Source of the DNA: Cladopsammia gracilis
Taxonomy: Eukaryota > Cnidaria > Anthozoa > Scleractinia > Dendrophylliidae
Assembly (NCBI GenBank): GCA_022457155.1
Contig: JAJGOT010000350.1
Span: 608,001-672,000 of the forward strand
Reading direction: 5' to 3'
Length of the DNA: 64,000 nt
Shown: one piece after another, positions 22,729 to 34,065 of the stretch
Numbering within the stretch: position 1 is the first letter of the stretch
Layout: each line of letters opens with the position of its first letter
Program-made: the position numbers and the translations under genes
The notes under the pieces: generated by a model
Seen by the model: the letters and a program-made list of their open reading frames with translations, nothing else
Told to the model about the DNA's origin: nothing
The model's database searches: none

Positions 22729-24159
22729 ATGGAGGAAATGTTATCGGCAAATACACCAAAAATGGACTGGAACAGCAAGGATTTACCGACTGCGTGGAAG
22801 TCGTTTAGACGCCATCTTGAATTTATGTTTGGCGGACCGTTAAAGTCGAAATCGGAGGAACAGAAATGTAATTATCTCATGATTTGGGTAGGAGAAAAGG
22901 GAAGAGACATATATCAGACCTGGACGTTTGAAGATGGAGAGGAGAAAAAGCTTAACAGCTACTACGAGAGGTTCGAAGCTCATGTGAAGCCGAAATCGAA
23001 TAAGGTATTTGCTAGATACAAGTTTCACAAGAAAGTTCAGAGTGATAATGAGCCATTCGAACAGTTTCTTATTGACCTCAAGCTGCTAGTGAAAGATTGT
23101 GGATATGCAGATCCAGACGAAATGGTCAGGGATAGGATTGTCATTGGTTGCAACTCCAAGAAAGTGCGAGAAAAGTTGATACAAGAAGGATCTGAATTGT
23201 CGTTAGAGAAAGCGGTTGAAATTGCACTCACACTGGAAATGTCTCAAACGCAACTCAAAACCATGGAGGAAGAAGACAGCAAGATTCACGCCGTTAAAGT
23301 GAATCAAGCTCGAAGACAGAGTGAGAAATTAGACAAGAGGAAACTTGGCAGACCTGGAGTTGAACAGGAGTGTGGAATGTGTGGCTACATACACAGCAGT
23401 AAAGCAGAATGTCCTGCTAAGGGAAAGAAATGTCTGATTTGTGCCAAGTTAAATCATTTTGCCAAAGTCTGCAAGTCAAGAGAGAAGAGAAGAACTGTCC
23501 AATATGTGGTTAAATGTGAAAGTGGCGATGAAGCTCGGACAAAGGAAACTAGCAGCGAAAGTGAAGATGAGATGTTTTATGTGGGTTGTATAGACGCAGT
23601 TAATGCAGTTAGCCTCAGTGAATGGCGCGAAGAGCTGACCGTCAACAACAAGAAAGTTATTGTTCAGTTAGACACTGGAGCGAAATGCAATGTTATGTCT
23701 TTAGCGACGTTAAAGACTCTAGGAGGGGAGACAACAATTCAACCTACAGCAGCCAAGTTAAGGTCATACTCTGGTCACCAGATACCTATTCATGGTTGCA
23801 CAACACTCCTATGCGAACACAAGGACAAAACGTACCCCATGAAGTTTTACATTGCAGAAGGTGATGTGCTGTCCGTCTTAAGTGCACAAGCATGCAAGGA
23901 TCTCAATTTAGTCCAGCGGGTGAACTCTGTCATAGACTCGTCGGTTATTACTGATGCACGTCCAGATATTCTACTAGAATATCCAGATCTCTTCCAAGGG
24001 CTTGGATGTTTACCAGGTAAACATACTATCAGAATTGATCCAACAGTCGTCCCAGTGGTACATCCACCAAGAAAGGTACCTGTTGCACTGAAGGGCAGAA
24101 TCAAAGATGAGCTTGAAAGAATGGTGAAAGCAGGAGTGGTAGAGAGGCAAATCAAATGA
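22729..24159 (+). pseudogene. Gypsy Gag-protease and start of RT (stops at an in-frame TGA)
   Basis: 476 codons from the ATG 86 bases after the LTR. Residues 1-170 form a capsid-like Gag domain (FKSHKK-type helical region). About 215-250 carry two Cys/His knuckles, CGMCGYIHSSKAEC and CLICAKLNHFAKVC, for RNA packaging. About 320 has the aspartic protease motif VQLDTGAK. From about 420 the N-terminal reverse-transcriptase connector (LKGRIKDELERM) begins. The TGA at 24157 ends the frame; the same frame then continues into pol, so it is a point lesion or tiny indel rather than a frameshift. Gag and pol are otherwise fused without a programmed shift site. Confidence 0.93.
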
Positions 24160-24177
24160 ACAGCATGGGTTAGCAGT

Positions 24178-26733
24178 ATGGTTACTGTAGTCAAGCCTAA
24201 TAAGATTCGCATCTGTTTAGATCCTAGAGATTTAAACCTAGCTGTTAAACGAGAACATTTCCCTATGAAGACGATTGAAGAGATAGTTGCAGACATGCCA
24301 GATGCCAAAGTATTCTCTGTGTTGGATGCAACATCAGGATTCTGGCAAATAGAATTAGACGAGGAAAGCTCGAAGTTGTGCACGTTCAACACCCCCTTCG
24401 GGAGGTATCGATTTAAAAGGCTCCCTTTCGGAATCAAATCGGCCCCTGAGGTGTTCCAGAGATACATGACCGAGATGTTGGAGGGCATACCTGGAGCAGA
24501 GCCCATTGCAGGAGCCATTGTGGATGACATACTGATCTGGGGCAGCAGTACTGACCAGCACGATGCAAGATTGAGACAAGTCCTAAACAGAGCGAGAGAG
24601 GTTGGTCTCAAGTTAAATAGCAAGAAGTGCCAAGTGAGGAAAGACCAAGTCCCCTATGTAGGACATCTCCTGACCAGTGAGGGTTTGAAACCGGACCCAG
24701 AGAAGGTCAGAGCAGTCGAAGCGATGCAACCACCAAAGAATGTTAAAGAACTCAGAACATTCCTAGGTTTTATCCAATACCTTGGAAAATTTCTGCCAAA
24801 TCTAGCTGCTGAAAGTGCACCTCTCAGACAACTATTGGAGAAAGAAGTAGTCTGGCGTTGGAACAAAGAACAGCAACAAAGTTTTCAAACACTCAAGCAG
24901 ATGGTAACCAAATCTCCAGTACTGGGTTACTACAACCCAAACAAGCCTGTCACCCTCAGTGTTGACGCTAGTGCTAACGGACTTGGTGCAGTATTGCTAC
25001 AAGAGAACAAGCCGATTGCATATGCTTCTAGAGCCTTGACCGTTGCGCAGCAGAAGTATGCACAGATTGAGAAGGAGTTACTTGCAATAGTTTACGCCTG
25101 TCAGAAGTTTCATCAGTACGTTTATGGACGAACAGTGCACGTGGAGTCTGACCATAAACCGCTCGAGAGGATCTTAGCACAGAACCTCCATCAGGCACCT
25201 CCGCGATTGCAGAAGATGATGATGAGCCTACAAAGGTATGACCTCAAGGTGACATACAAGCCTAGGAATGAAATGCAACTAGCAGATACCCTTAGTCGCC
25301 ATTACTTGCCAGAAACCAAAGAAACGCTCGTGGAGGACTTAGAAGTCAGTGACGTGTGTCTCACAGCTTATCTTCCCATCTCACAGGAAAAGTATCTAGA
25401 GCTTCAACAAGCTACAGCAGCAGACCCAGTATTGCAGTCCCTAACTGACACAGTACTAGAAGGATGGCCAGATAGCAAAACAAAGCTCTCCCCAGACCTC
25501 CGACAGTACTGGGCGTACAAAGACGAAATTTCAGTAATTGATGCACTGCTGTTTAAAGGGCCGAAAGTGATAGTGCCTCACACCCTGCAGTCAGAAATGT
25601 TAGACAAGATACACGAGGGGCACTTGGGGGTTGTCAAGTGCAAACAGCGAGCGAGAGATGTGCTGTTCTGGCCAGGGATGTCGACGCAAATTGAAGACAA
25701 AGTAGCCAAGTGCTATACATGCAGTCAGCACCAGAGACAGCAAGCCAAAGAACCAATGATACCACATGATCCCCCAAACAGGCCATGGGCAAAAATAGGC
25801 ACAGATCTGTTTGAAATGAACAGTCATCACTACTTGTGTACTGTTGACTATTATTCTAAGTGGATTGAAGTAGACCAACTCGAAAACCAAAGCAGTAAGG
25901 CCACAGTTAATGCACTGAAGAAGCACTTCTCAAGATATGGTATGCCCGATGAAGTCGTAAGCGACAATGGGCCTCAGTTCGGAGCAGCCGAGTTTGCGGA
26001 GTTTGCAAAGGACTATGAGTTCACGCACACAACAACCAGCCCTCACTACCCGCAATCAAATGGACAAATTGAAAGAGCAGTTCAAACAACCAAAAACTTG
26101 ATGTCAAAGTCCGTCGACATAAATAAAGCTCTGCTTAGCTATCGAACCACGCCACTTGACGCAATTAACAAGTCCCCAGGACAACTGATGATGGGTCGAC
26201 GTCTGAAAACAACATTACCCACCACTGCAGAATTGTTGAGACCGCAAGGACAGGAAGAAGTTGCCGGGAAGCTCAAAAAAGTGAAAGAAACGCAAAAACA
26301 TTACTTTGATCGACACTGTGGACGGGAGCTGGAATCACTTCAAACTGGAGATACTGTCACGATGAAACACAGAGACGAGTGGGTACCGGCTGTAGTGTCG
26401 TACAAACATCACACTCCTAGATCTTACGTAGTTGAGACATCAAGTGGAAGGAAATATCGCAGAAACAGACGTCACCTCAATCGCAGCATAGCACCAGAAG
26501 AACAGAAATTTGAGGCCAGACCAGAGCAGACTGAGATAACCTTACCTCCAGGAGAACAGAAATTTGAGGCCAGACCAGAGCAGACTGAGATAACCTTACC
26601 TCCAACTAACGTGCAAAGAGAAACCGCTAAGCCAGTAGCTAAGCCAGTAGCGTCTACAGAAGAACCTGTTACAGTGACCAGGTCGGGACGATTGGTTAAG
26701 ACCCCATCATACCTAAAGGACTGTTACACTTGA
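24178..26733 (+). pseudogene. Gypsy reverse transcriptase, RNase H and integrase (downstream of the stop)
   Basis: 851 codons in the same frame as gag. The RT has 'FSVLDATSGFWQIE' and the catalytic 'IVDDILIWG' (in place of the usual YxDD with a leading aromatic). RNase H has 'LSVDASANGLGAVLLQ', 'EKELLAIVYA' and 'ESDHKPLE'. The integrase has an HHCC zinc-binding region (HEGHLGVVK to CYTCSQHQ) and a DDE core: 'KIGTDLFE', 'VSDNGPQFG', 'NGQIERAVQ'. The tail contains a tandemly duplicated 17-residue block (GEQKFEARPEQTEITLP) at 26497-26604. No chromodomain is recognised. Confidence 0.95.
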
Positions 26734-26963
26734 AGTTTAATGGAACAATGTTGAATGGAACAATGAATGCTGAATGCCTAAAGGACTGTTACACTTGAAG
26801 TTTAATGGAACAATGTTGAATGGAACAATGAATGGAACAATTGAATGGAACAATGAATGCTGAATGCGAACTTGTTAACTTGAACTTACGAACTTTTGAA
26901 CTGATTTTGTTGTTTATTTTCATGTGTTATTTACTATTATTTGCTATTATTTCGGTCTTTGCT
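26734..26963 (+). repeat. Gypsy 3' untranslated tandem repeats
   Basis: Immediately after the stop, a 'ggaacaatg/gaatg' unit is iterated, and a ~65-bp block (including the end of the coding region) is duplicated between about 26715 and 26870. Confidence 0.8.
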
Positions 26964-26976
26964 GGAGAAAGAGAGA
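26964..26976 (+). other. Polypurine tract
   Basis: GGAGAAAGAGAGA abuts the 3' LTR, where plus-strand priming takes place. Confidence 0.85.
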
Positions 26977-27074
26977 TGTAATGTATGTTAATGCCATGCC
27001 TGTACTAGGCATGACGGGTAACTAATTAAATCAGTTGTTGCACTCAACATGGCGTGGTTTGGTCGTACATTACA
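26977..27074 (+). repeat. Gypsy 3' LTR (98 bp)
   Basis: Identical over its full length to the 5' LTR and followed by the AAGCT target duplicate at 27075-27079. Confidence 0.95.
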
Positions 27075-27446
27075 AAGCTTAAAGATCGAACGCGTATTAG
27101 GTCAAATTTGGCTCCTCTGCTCCCTGTGATTTAGCTAGGTCAATCGAAATATCATATCGCACAGGCGAAAAATAAAGCACACGAAATTTCGCGGCGGCGA
27201 AGCAAAGCCTGACGAAATACCACAGGCTAACGCAGCTACCAACCGTAATCGTAAGCAAAAGCTAGTTCATTTTCGGAACACTCTGAACGCGTGCTTAATG
27301 TCACGTCCGGAGGCCAGATAATATTGTGCAGACAGCAAAACAGCTAAATGTTTAATTATAGTCGGGCGAGAGAAATCATCAACTTTGCCTCGAGAATAAA
27401 TATTGTGTCAGTTCAGAAATATGTTTACCGACCGCGTAAACTTGCG

Positions 27447-27835
27447 ATGAAAGAGATTCATACCTTCAGTAGACTATAATAATTGAAAACACACAAACAG
27501 GAGGGAATGAATTCTAAGGTTGTTAGTTCGAAGGTTTTTAATTACGAAAAGGAAATTTTTGTCACACGCGCACACTACAAAAATATTCTAGAGTTTGGCG
27601 GTCTTGGAAAGGGAATCAACAAACAATTGAGAACGAAAGTACTAACTTATGTTCATTAACGTTTGGTGACTGACAAAGGAACAGTTTTAGGCATCGCGCG
27701 CGTGCTATGAAAGAGATTCACACCGTCGGTAATCTTTTAATAGAAAAAAAAAAACACAAACAAGCGAGAATTAACTCAAGGTTGTTAAATACGAAAATTA
27801 TATTTTGTCAAACGCGCTCTACAAAAACAATTCTG
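27447..27835 (+). repeat. Imperfect direct repeat, about 260-bp period
   Basis: 'atgaaagagattca' followed by 'cacaaac', 'aaggttgtta' and 'cacgcgc...ctacaaaaa' occurs from 27447 and again from 27707 in the same order. Non-coding. Confidence 0.6.
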
Positions 27836-27992
27836 TTTTGCTCTATAGAACAAGTTTTTTACCAATTTAGTTGTATAGTTTAGTCGGACTTGGCGATTTA
27901 ACATCGAAATGAAGTGAACAGAATTTAGTTTTTCGGTGGACAGTGTCCCTCTAATATACGCTATAGTGATAAATGCTAAGGGGTGAGCCATA

Positions 27993-28111
27993 AAAGGGAT
28001 GACTCAAAAGGGCCTCATTAAATATTCCTTACCTGCAGTCTTCGGATCAGGTAAATCATCGTTTGATGTTAGTGTTGAATATTTAATGAGGTCCTTTTGA
28101 ATCATCCCTTT
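27993..28111. repeat. Short palindromic element
   Basis: 'aaagggatgactcaaaagg' at the left returns as its near-reverse complement at the right, and the pairing continues through 'cctcattaaatattc'. Arms of ~40 bp surround a ~35-bp loop, a MITE-like foldback. Confidence 0.75.
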
Positions 28112-28431
28112 CAGCCGCGACCGCTCAGGTGCTCGTTTCTCAAAAGTCCTGATAACTTTTCGGGCCCGGAGCTATATTTTAAAAACAGAATCTACGGAAC
28201 GGTGGCGTAGCTTTTAATCCGTAAACCAGTCGGACCTGTTTCGTCAACTTATAAGTTAATTGCTTAGCTTTTAAAACCAGCAAAATTCGAATCTATAATG
28301 TAAAGGCGTGTATGCGCGTCTGTGAAAGTTGTTATAATTATGTTAGCACGCTAGAAACTGAGAAGAAATGATTTTTGTAAAACAAGAGGTATTTTAAAAC
28401 ACGCGCGTTTGGTAAAGTGTCCTAAATAAGA

Positions 28432-28790
28432 CCCAGTCCAAACGTATACGTTTACGTTCGTAAACGCTTTTTTTTATGCGTTTACGCCTACCGTCCACAC
28501 GTAAACGATGAAAACGGTCACCCTAAACGGATATTTTCGAAAACGCCCTCCAAAGTGGATACTTTCGAAAACGCCGTTTACCCGTTTAAGTGTGGACAGC
28601 GGAAACGGATATTTTCGTAAATGCTGATGTCACAGCTGTTTATGGCACATGCTCAAGTTATCTAGCGCATGCTCAATGCAGATTTCTAGCGTTTACGTAT
28701 CGTTTTAGCGTTTATGTGTGGACAGGTGAAAACGAATCGTAAACGATGGCTGGCTTCGTATAAACGTATACGTGTGGACGGAGCCTAAAG
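28432..28790. mobile_element. hAT-type MITE, copy 1
   Basis: The ends carry inverted repeats built on 'acgtatacgtttacg' and 'aacgtatacgtgtgg', with an interior of alternating 'cgtttacg/cgtaaacg' words. A second copy is at 29571-29975. hAT assignment rests on general resemblance to 'GTCCACACG' families. Direct repeats (28290-28400 and 28900-28985, around 'cacgctagaaactgagaag') flank it. Confidence 0.65.
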
Positions 28791-29068
28791 TTCATTGTTT
28801 ATCATACTCATTATAATATGAATGGAGAGTGAAGAATCCGGAGTGAACTTTACAAGTTTAGTTATTAGTCTTTTGTTCGCTTTAAACTTGAAATACCTTT
28901 TCTGATGCAGCAGTTGTAATTATTATGTTGGCACGCTAGAAACTGAGAAGAAATGATTGTTGTAAAACGAGAAGTATTTTAAAAGACGCGTGTCTGTTAA
29001 CTTTATCGGTATTCGTGAGTACCTGACTGAGAGAATGTCTCACCTCGGTCTCATTAGTCAAGCGTATT

Positions 29069-30154
29069 GGCCGTTTTCACACCAGAGACAGACAAATCGT
29101 CTGGACGGACAAGTCGTCTCCGACGGACAAGTCGTCTTAGTGTGAAAACGGGACTAACAAAATTTTGGACGTAAAAGTCGTCTGATTTTGTCCGTCGATT
29201 TGGCCGTCTATTAAGACGATTTTTCGAGGACGATTTAAACGTCTAGACGGATAAGTCGTCCAAAGTCCGACTTAAATTCACACCAGACGAACAAATGGTT
29301 GTATCTCGGTCCCAGTACTCGCTAAGGGGAATGGAACTAGTAAAGGGAGTGATGGTTTATCGGAAAATCAAAATGGCGGATAGAAACCAATTAAGGTAAC
29401 CAAGCCTGTTATTGCCAGGCCCCCTGCTTTCAAAATCGTCTGTTTGTTCGTTCAGATATGAATAGCAAAGCGCACAAATGACGTCAGTACTCATGTTTGT
29501 CTGAGTTTATAATTTATTCTTGTTTATTCTTGCATTTCTGACAATAGAAATTCCTTATTAGGAATCCCCTGAGGCCCCGTCCACACTTATACGTTTACGT
29601 TCGTAAACGCATATTTTTTTATGCGTTTAGGCCTCCCGTCCACACGTAAACGACGAAAACGATCACCCTAAACGTATATTTTCGAAAACGCTCTCCAAAG
29701 TGGATATTTTCGAAAACGCCGTTTACCCGTTTACGTGTGGACAGCGTAAACGGATATTTTCGTAAACGCTGATGTCACAGCTGTTTATGGCGCATGCTCA
29801 AGTTATCTAGCGCTTGTTTAATGCAGATTTTTAGCGTTTACGTATCGTTTTAGCGTTTACGTGTGGACAGGTGAAAACGAATCGTAAACGATGGCTGGCT
29901 TCGTGTGGACGGGAGCGTTTTAGATTAAAAAATATGCGTTTACGAACGTAAACGTATACGTGTGGACGGGGTCTGAGAGTCACTTTTCGTTTGTTTGTCT
30001 GAGTTTTAGTTCTATAAATAGTAATTGTGCGCTTCGCTATTTACGATGACCAACACAAGGTGAGTTGTCTGTCTAGAATTTACATTACACGGACAAATCG
30101 TCGGACGACTTGTCCGTCCAGACGATTTGTCCGTCTTCTAGTGTGAAATGGGCC
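29069..30154. mobile_element. DNA transposon-like element with TIRs, interrupted by a hAT-type MITE
   Basis: The left end 'ggccgttttcacac' plus 'gacaaatcgtctgg' and the right end 'agacgatttgtccgtc' plus 'gtgtgaaatgggcc' are inverted copies of about 50 bp. Possible 3-bp flanks ATT occur on both sides. The interior repeats 'gacggacaagtcgtc' words. The hAT-type MITE at 29571-29975 splits it. No transposase is encoded. Confidence 0.65.
29571..29975. mobile_element. hAT-type MITE, copy 2 (nested)
   Basis: Ends 'aggccccgtccacac' and 'gtgtggacggggtct' are inverted repeats, and the interior is closely similar to copy 1. It lies inside the larger TIR element, so it inserted later. Confidence 0.8.
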
Positions 30155-30785
30155 ATTGTTTAGTTGTTTACGAAATATCCCGAGCTACCACAAAAAAAAA
30201 AATTGAAATAAAACGCCTTCTCGCCCGACTACAGACCTTCAGTATTCATGTTTAAAATGACAAAATATTACCCTTGTTATGGGCACGTCAAAAACTGAAA
30301 AATAATGAAGTATGACTAGAATTACATAAAGGCAAAAAGATAAAACTGAAAGTGGGACGAACACAATGTTGTCTATGTGTAGTTTCTTGACTCTCCTGGA
30401 TCCTGAAAGCCACACTTTGGCCTGTTTTAATTCATAGTGCTCTGTAACCTAAAATAATCCAAGGGCTAACCGACGAATGGAGGCTGAAAATCTGCCTTAA
30501 TCGAACCCAATCGCTCCAAAACTTCACTCGAGTGTAGATCGAAGACGAAACGTTTCCAACAAAATTGAAATAAAGCTATCGATTAAAAAGAGGGCAACTG
30601 AAAGAATAAAATAGAAAGCTCTACAGTTATGACTGTTGTGGGGTATTCTACATTTGTAACTTGAAGAAAGAAATGGGACTGGCCGTTGCTTCTTTTCTCC
30701 TGCTGGGGTGTGTAACTCTGACAGAGCTTTTCGGTGAACTAACTGGACATCAACGGCTGTAAACCGTGTCGTGTTAAAACTAATA

Positions 30786-31298
30786 GACCTTTTCACGGTT
30801 TTTGGCGCCATCTTGGTCGGGAGGCAAACATGGCTACAATTACAGTAAATGAATTGGATTTTGGCGGACTTCGAGCCTCTGTAACTTCGTTCAATGTTGT
30901 CGGATCTTGACTAAGAATACATCTTTTAAAAGATATTTTTGATGAGATTCTTTTCGTTAAATATAGTGAACAAAACCAAATTATTACAGCCGCAAACAAA
31001 ATTTTAAAACTTCGCATAAACCCTTGTAATCAAAACTGCAAATTTGCCGCGAAATTACAAGTGACATGAGAATTAAAAAGATTTCTAATTCAGTTTACAC
31101 AAACGTTGTAGCGTTTGTAATGATCTAATTTTCGATCAGTTTAATAACATAGATAAGATGCACCTTTAAATTTTGGAAGCCCGTCGATGTGGAGTGGAGT
31201 TACGGAGGTTCAAAGTCGGCAAAAATCCCATGCATTTACTGTAATTGTAGCTATGTTTGCCCCCCAAACAAGATGGCGCCTAAAACCGTGAAAAGTCT
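30786..31298. mobile_element. MITE with TIRs and TA flanks
   Basis: The left end 'gaccttttcacggttttt' plus 'ggcgccatcttgg' returns inverted at the right ('gatggcgcc'..'aaaaccgtgaaaagtc'), and both ends continue through 'caaacatggctacaatt'. TA lies on each side, consistent with a Tc1/mariner-type MITE. The copy in segment C begins at about 54030. Confidence 0.8.
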
Positions 31299-32874
31299 AT
31301 TGAATATTATCAGCATTAAAGTCATTAACATTTGAGCCTATAATGATTGCTCATTATAAATGCAAATTTTACTATATTTTTCTTTTGCCAACAAATTCAG
31401 AAGGGAGCATCTGTAGAGTCTGTAGCGTCTTGTTTTGTTTAGTATCAACATTTAGCTAATGCGTTTTGAGAAAAAGGAAAAAAAAAAGAGACCTTTTTTT
31501 CTGGCTGCCTAACTGACCATTCTAAAATCCTCGCAAAACTAGAGCGAAAATGGCATGACAACTTTGACTGAAATTGCATGTGACTTAATTTCGTCTGTAT
31601 CACGTGCACGTTTATCAACATTTTATTGAACTAGCTTGCTCGGTCCGTGTTTGTAAAAAAAAAAATATCAGTCTTGTTATTGTCTTTTATGCTGGCAGTT
31701 GCTTTAGCCCCCGTCTCTTGCACTGAACAAGTTAGTCGATAACATCTGTGTATATCTCTCAGGATTTTGTTCAATTTTTAATATCGTTAAGGTTTGTGAT
31801 TTGATGATTTACATGCCAACTGTAAACGAAAGACCGATTAAGAAGTGATCTCGATGAATCGTGTTAATGAATCTGAAATCATATGTTAAAAAGAAAACCG
31901 TTTTTGTAAAGTAGAACCCTTTTCCTACGAAATTGCTTTTCCGTCGGCACTGAACTGAATGTCATTATCGTGAAACCGATAATTGACTTAGCATTATCAC
32001 TAGAATGACATGAAAGCCAAACAGATAAAAACTGAAAGTGGGACAAAAACAAAAAGCCTAGGAATTATATAATAATGACTTTTGTTACGAGGTACCTCAC
32101 ATTTGTCAGACGTCCAACAAATTTATGTTTTGACCGAAAAATTATTATGGTGAATAAAATGTCTACGAAACGTCAATATGCCAACGGGTGACCACTATAT
32201 ATCTTCCGCTTTATTGTAAATTAACCAAGTCTGATTGGGAACGGTTCAGTTCACGGTTCCAAGTATGGCAGGCTGTTGTTTCTCCGTGTAAGTATTATCG
32301 CTGGCCTGTGTTGTTTGGGGCGTTTGACTGAATTGCATTGCTACTACACATCAAGGTAACAAACATTTTTAGCTTATATACACAAAACCTAGCTCTACTT
32401 GGTATGTTATTTTTTTTTTCATGATGCTTTAAAAAACGTAATGGTCAAATTAAATTCGGTCGATGTTTTAACTGAGAGAATAAAAGTATTATTTATTGAT
32501 GAACCTGAGCCCGTTCAAGAAAAAAAAAAACTCTCTTTGTCGGTGACATATGTTGCCATGTTACAAATGCGAACCGAATTCATTTAAAAAGTTTAAAAAC
32601 GAGAGCGTATTACGATTTTTTTACATCAACTCGATGCACATCATCTTGACTTGCGTTCTTTCTCTCTAGCCTCGTACCGGTTCGACCGCGTTCTTACTTG
32701 AATAGGAATAAAAAAAAAAAAAAAACAATAGTTTTTCATAATTTCAAGAAAGACGATAACAGTGCACGAACATATTTTAATAAATTGCGTTTTTCAGAGC
32801 TAATAATGTTTAAAGAAAACTGTTTTTTTTGTATAGTAGGAACCTTTTAATGGTTGTCCAACTGGTTAACAATT

Positions 32875-33617
32875 CAGTAGAACCTCGATTTAACGAACCT
32901 CTATCTAACGAAGTCCTCGGTATAACGAACGATATTCTCCAGCCCAGCAAAATTACAAGTAAAATGTATGGAACAGAACCTCGATAAAACGAAATCCTCG
33001 TTATAATGAAGACAATCCGGCAGCCCAAACGTAAAATCAACCCCGAAATAACGAATAAAAGTCAACGAGCGGCAAAAGATGAATGCGGAACAGACCAACA
33101 GAAAGAAACAATACTTATAAAAATCACACTTAGGCAAAGGGGGATCTTAAAAGCATGACCAGATGAGCGTGTGGAAGAATATGCAACTGGCTGAAGTTCA
33201 GATTATCTACATACGCTAAATTATTTCTGAATTTGTAAAGTAAATACAAGCGGCCAATTGTTCTACGAGTTTACAAAATCTTCCAGCCCAGGTCATTCAG
33301 TATGCATGCCAGCCACACTGTCCTGACGATTGTAACGCGAAAGGACCCATCGAGTTGCCCTCCTCTGAACCATTTCCACTTGCGCGATGGTCTTGGCTGT
33401 GTAACAGTCCCATACAGAAGAGCAGTATTCAACTGTATGCAGGACAAGAGCTTAGCATGTCTTAAATCATTAACTATACGTCGATATAACGAACATTTTG
33501 GTTGTTTTTTCCCCCGCAAATTCGTTATAACGAGGTTTTCGATATAACGAACCCTCGATATAAAGAACCAATTTCCCCAGTCCCTTGCCACTTCGTTAAA
33601 TCATCGAGGTTCCACTG
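32875..33617. mobile_element. Tc1/mariner-Tigger-like MITE (743 bp) carrying a captured RT fragment
   Basis: Ends 'cagtagaacctcgattt' and 'cgaggttccactg' are inverted repeats, and the TA target base pair is seen at the right side (33618-33619). Repeated 'cgatataacgaa' words fill both subterminal parts. The middle holds a minus-strand LINE fragment (see next entry). The second copy is at 56235-62031. Confidence 0.8.
33271..33480 (-). pseudogene. LINE reverse-transcriptase C-terminal fragment inside the MITE
   Basis: On the minus strand one frame reads 'VEYCSSVWDCYTAKT' and 'VEMVQRRATRWVLSRY', the conserved post-RT region of CR1/L2/Jockey-type LINEs ('EY.S.VWDP' and 'QRRA.RWV'). The same fragment is present in the segment C copy (61700-61890), so it was in the MITE before segment duplication. 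Confidence 0.7.
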
Positions 33618-33959
33618 TATTTGCAAAAATTTTCTGGAAAAATATGAAAACAACATTAGAAGAAACACCCCTCCGTCAAAAACCTTGTCTATGCAGCGCA
33701 CGTTTGCTGATGTACTATCCTGCGACAAATCAAAAAGCTATATAATAATAATAAACATTTTTCGCAATTATTATAAAAACGCATTTTTGAACTAGTTTGT
33801 CCGCGCCTTACTAGAATAATATTATTTTCTTTCCTTTTGTTTCCATGCGATAAGTAGAACTCGCCTTGGCCAATCAACTTGAAAAACAGACAAAAATAAG
33901 CCAGCATTTTTTTTTTTATACGGCAGGAGCTGGTAGTAAAGAAAACACTTCCATCAGCC

Positions 33960-34065
33960 GATGAATGCATGTTAAGCTCTAATAAATTGATTGCGCTATC
34001 GTCACCAGTAAATACTGGGCTTCAAGGCCTTCGAGCAGATATTTTCTCCATAGAACGAATTGTTT
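33960..34065 (+). repeat. Segment block shared with 9601-9708 and 62395-62495
   Basis: Third reference copy of the block that links segments A, B and C; it contains 'atattttctccat' and 'gcatgttaagctctaataaatt'. Non-coding. Confidence 0.75.

Larger units (their letters stand above)
22545..27074 (+). mobile_element. Complete Gypsy (Ty3-type) LTR retrotransposon, 4,530 bp
   Basis: The element has identical 98-bp LTRs, a 5-bp target duplication AAGCT (22540-22544 and 27075-27079), a primer-binding site, gag and pol in one frame, and a purine-rich polypurine tract. Identical LTRs indicate recent insertion. One in-frame TGA (24157-24159) separates the protease side from the reverse transcriptase. 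I see no other frame disruption, so this single break is the only visible reason for inactivity. Domain order PR-RT-RNaseH-IN defines the Gypsy superfamily. No chromodomain is seen and no envelope gene is present. Confidence 0.95.
22190..27200. mobile_element. Palindromic MITE-like element interrupted by the Gypsy insertion
   Basis: 22275-22335 (around 'agggagcagaggagcc' and 'gcgttcgatctt') is the reverse complement of 27080-27135, and both outer sides carry 'cgaaatttcgcc'-type sequence. The Gypsy element with its 5-bp target duplication sits between the arms. A second palindrome (around 'cgattacgcttgg') lies at 22355-22485. Outer limits are approximate. Confidence 0.6.

Noticed and set aside
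33271..33795. Independent host genes from short overlapping frames on both strands
   Set aside because: They lie within the Tigger-like MITE and its captured LINE fragment; the coding signal is explained by the latter.
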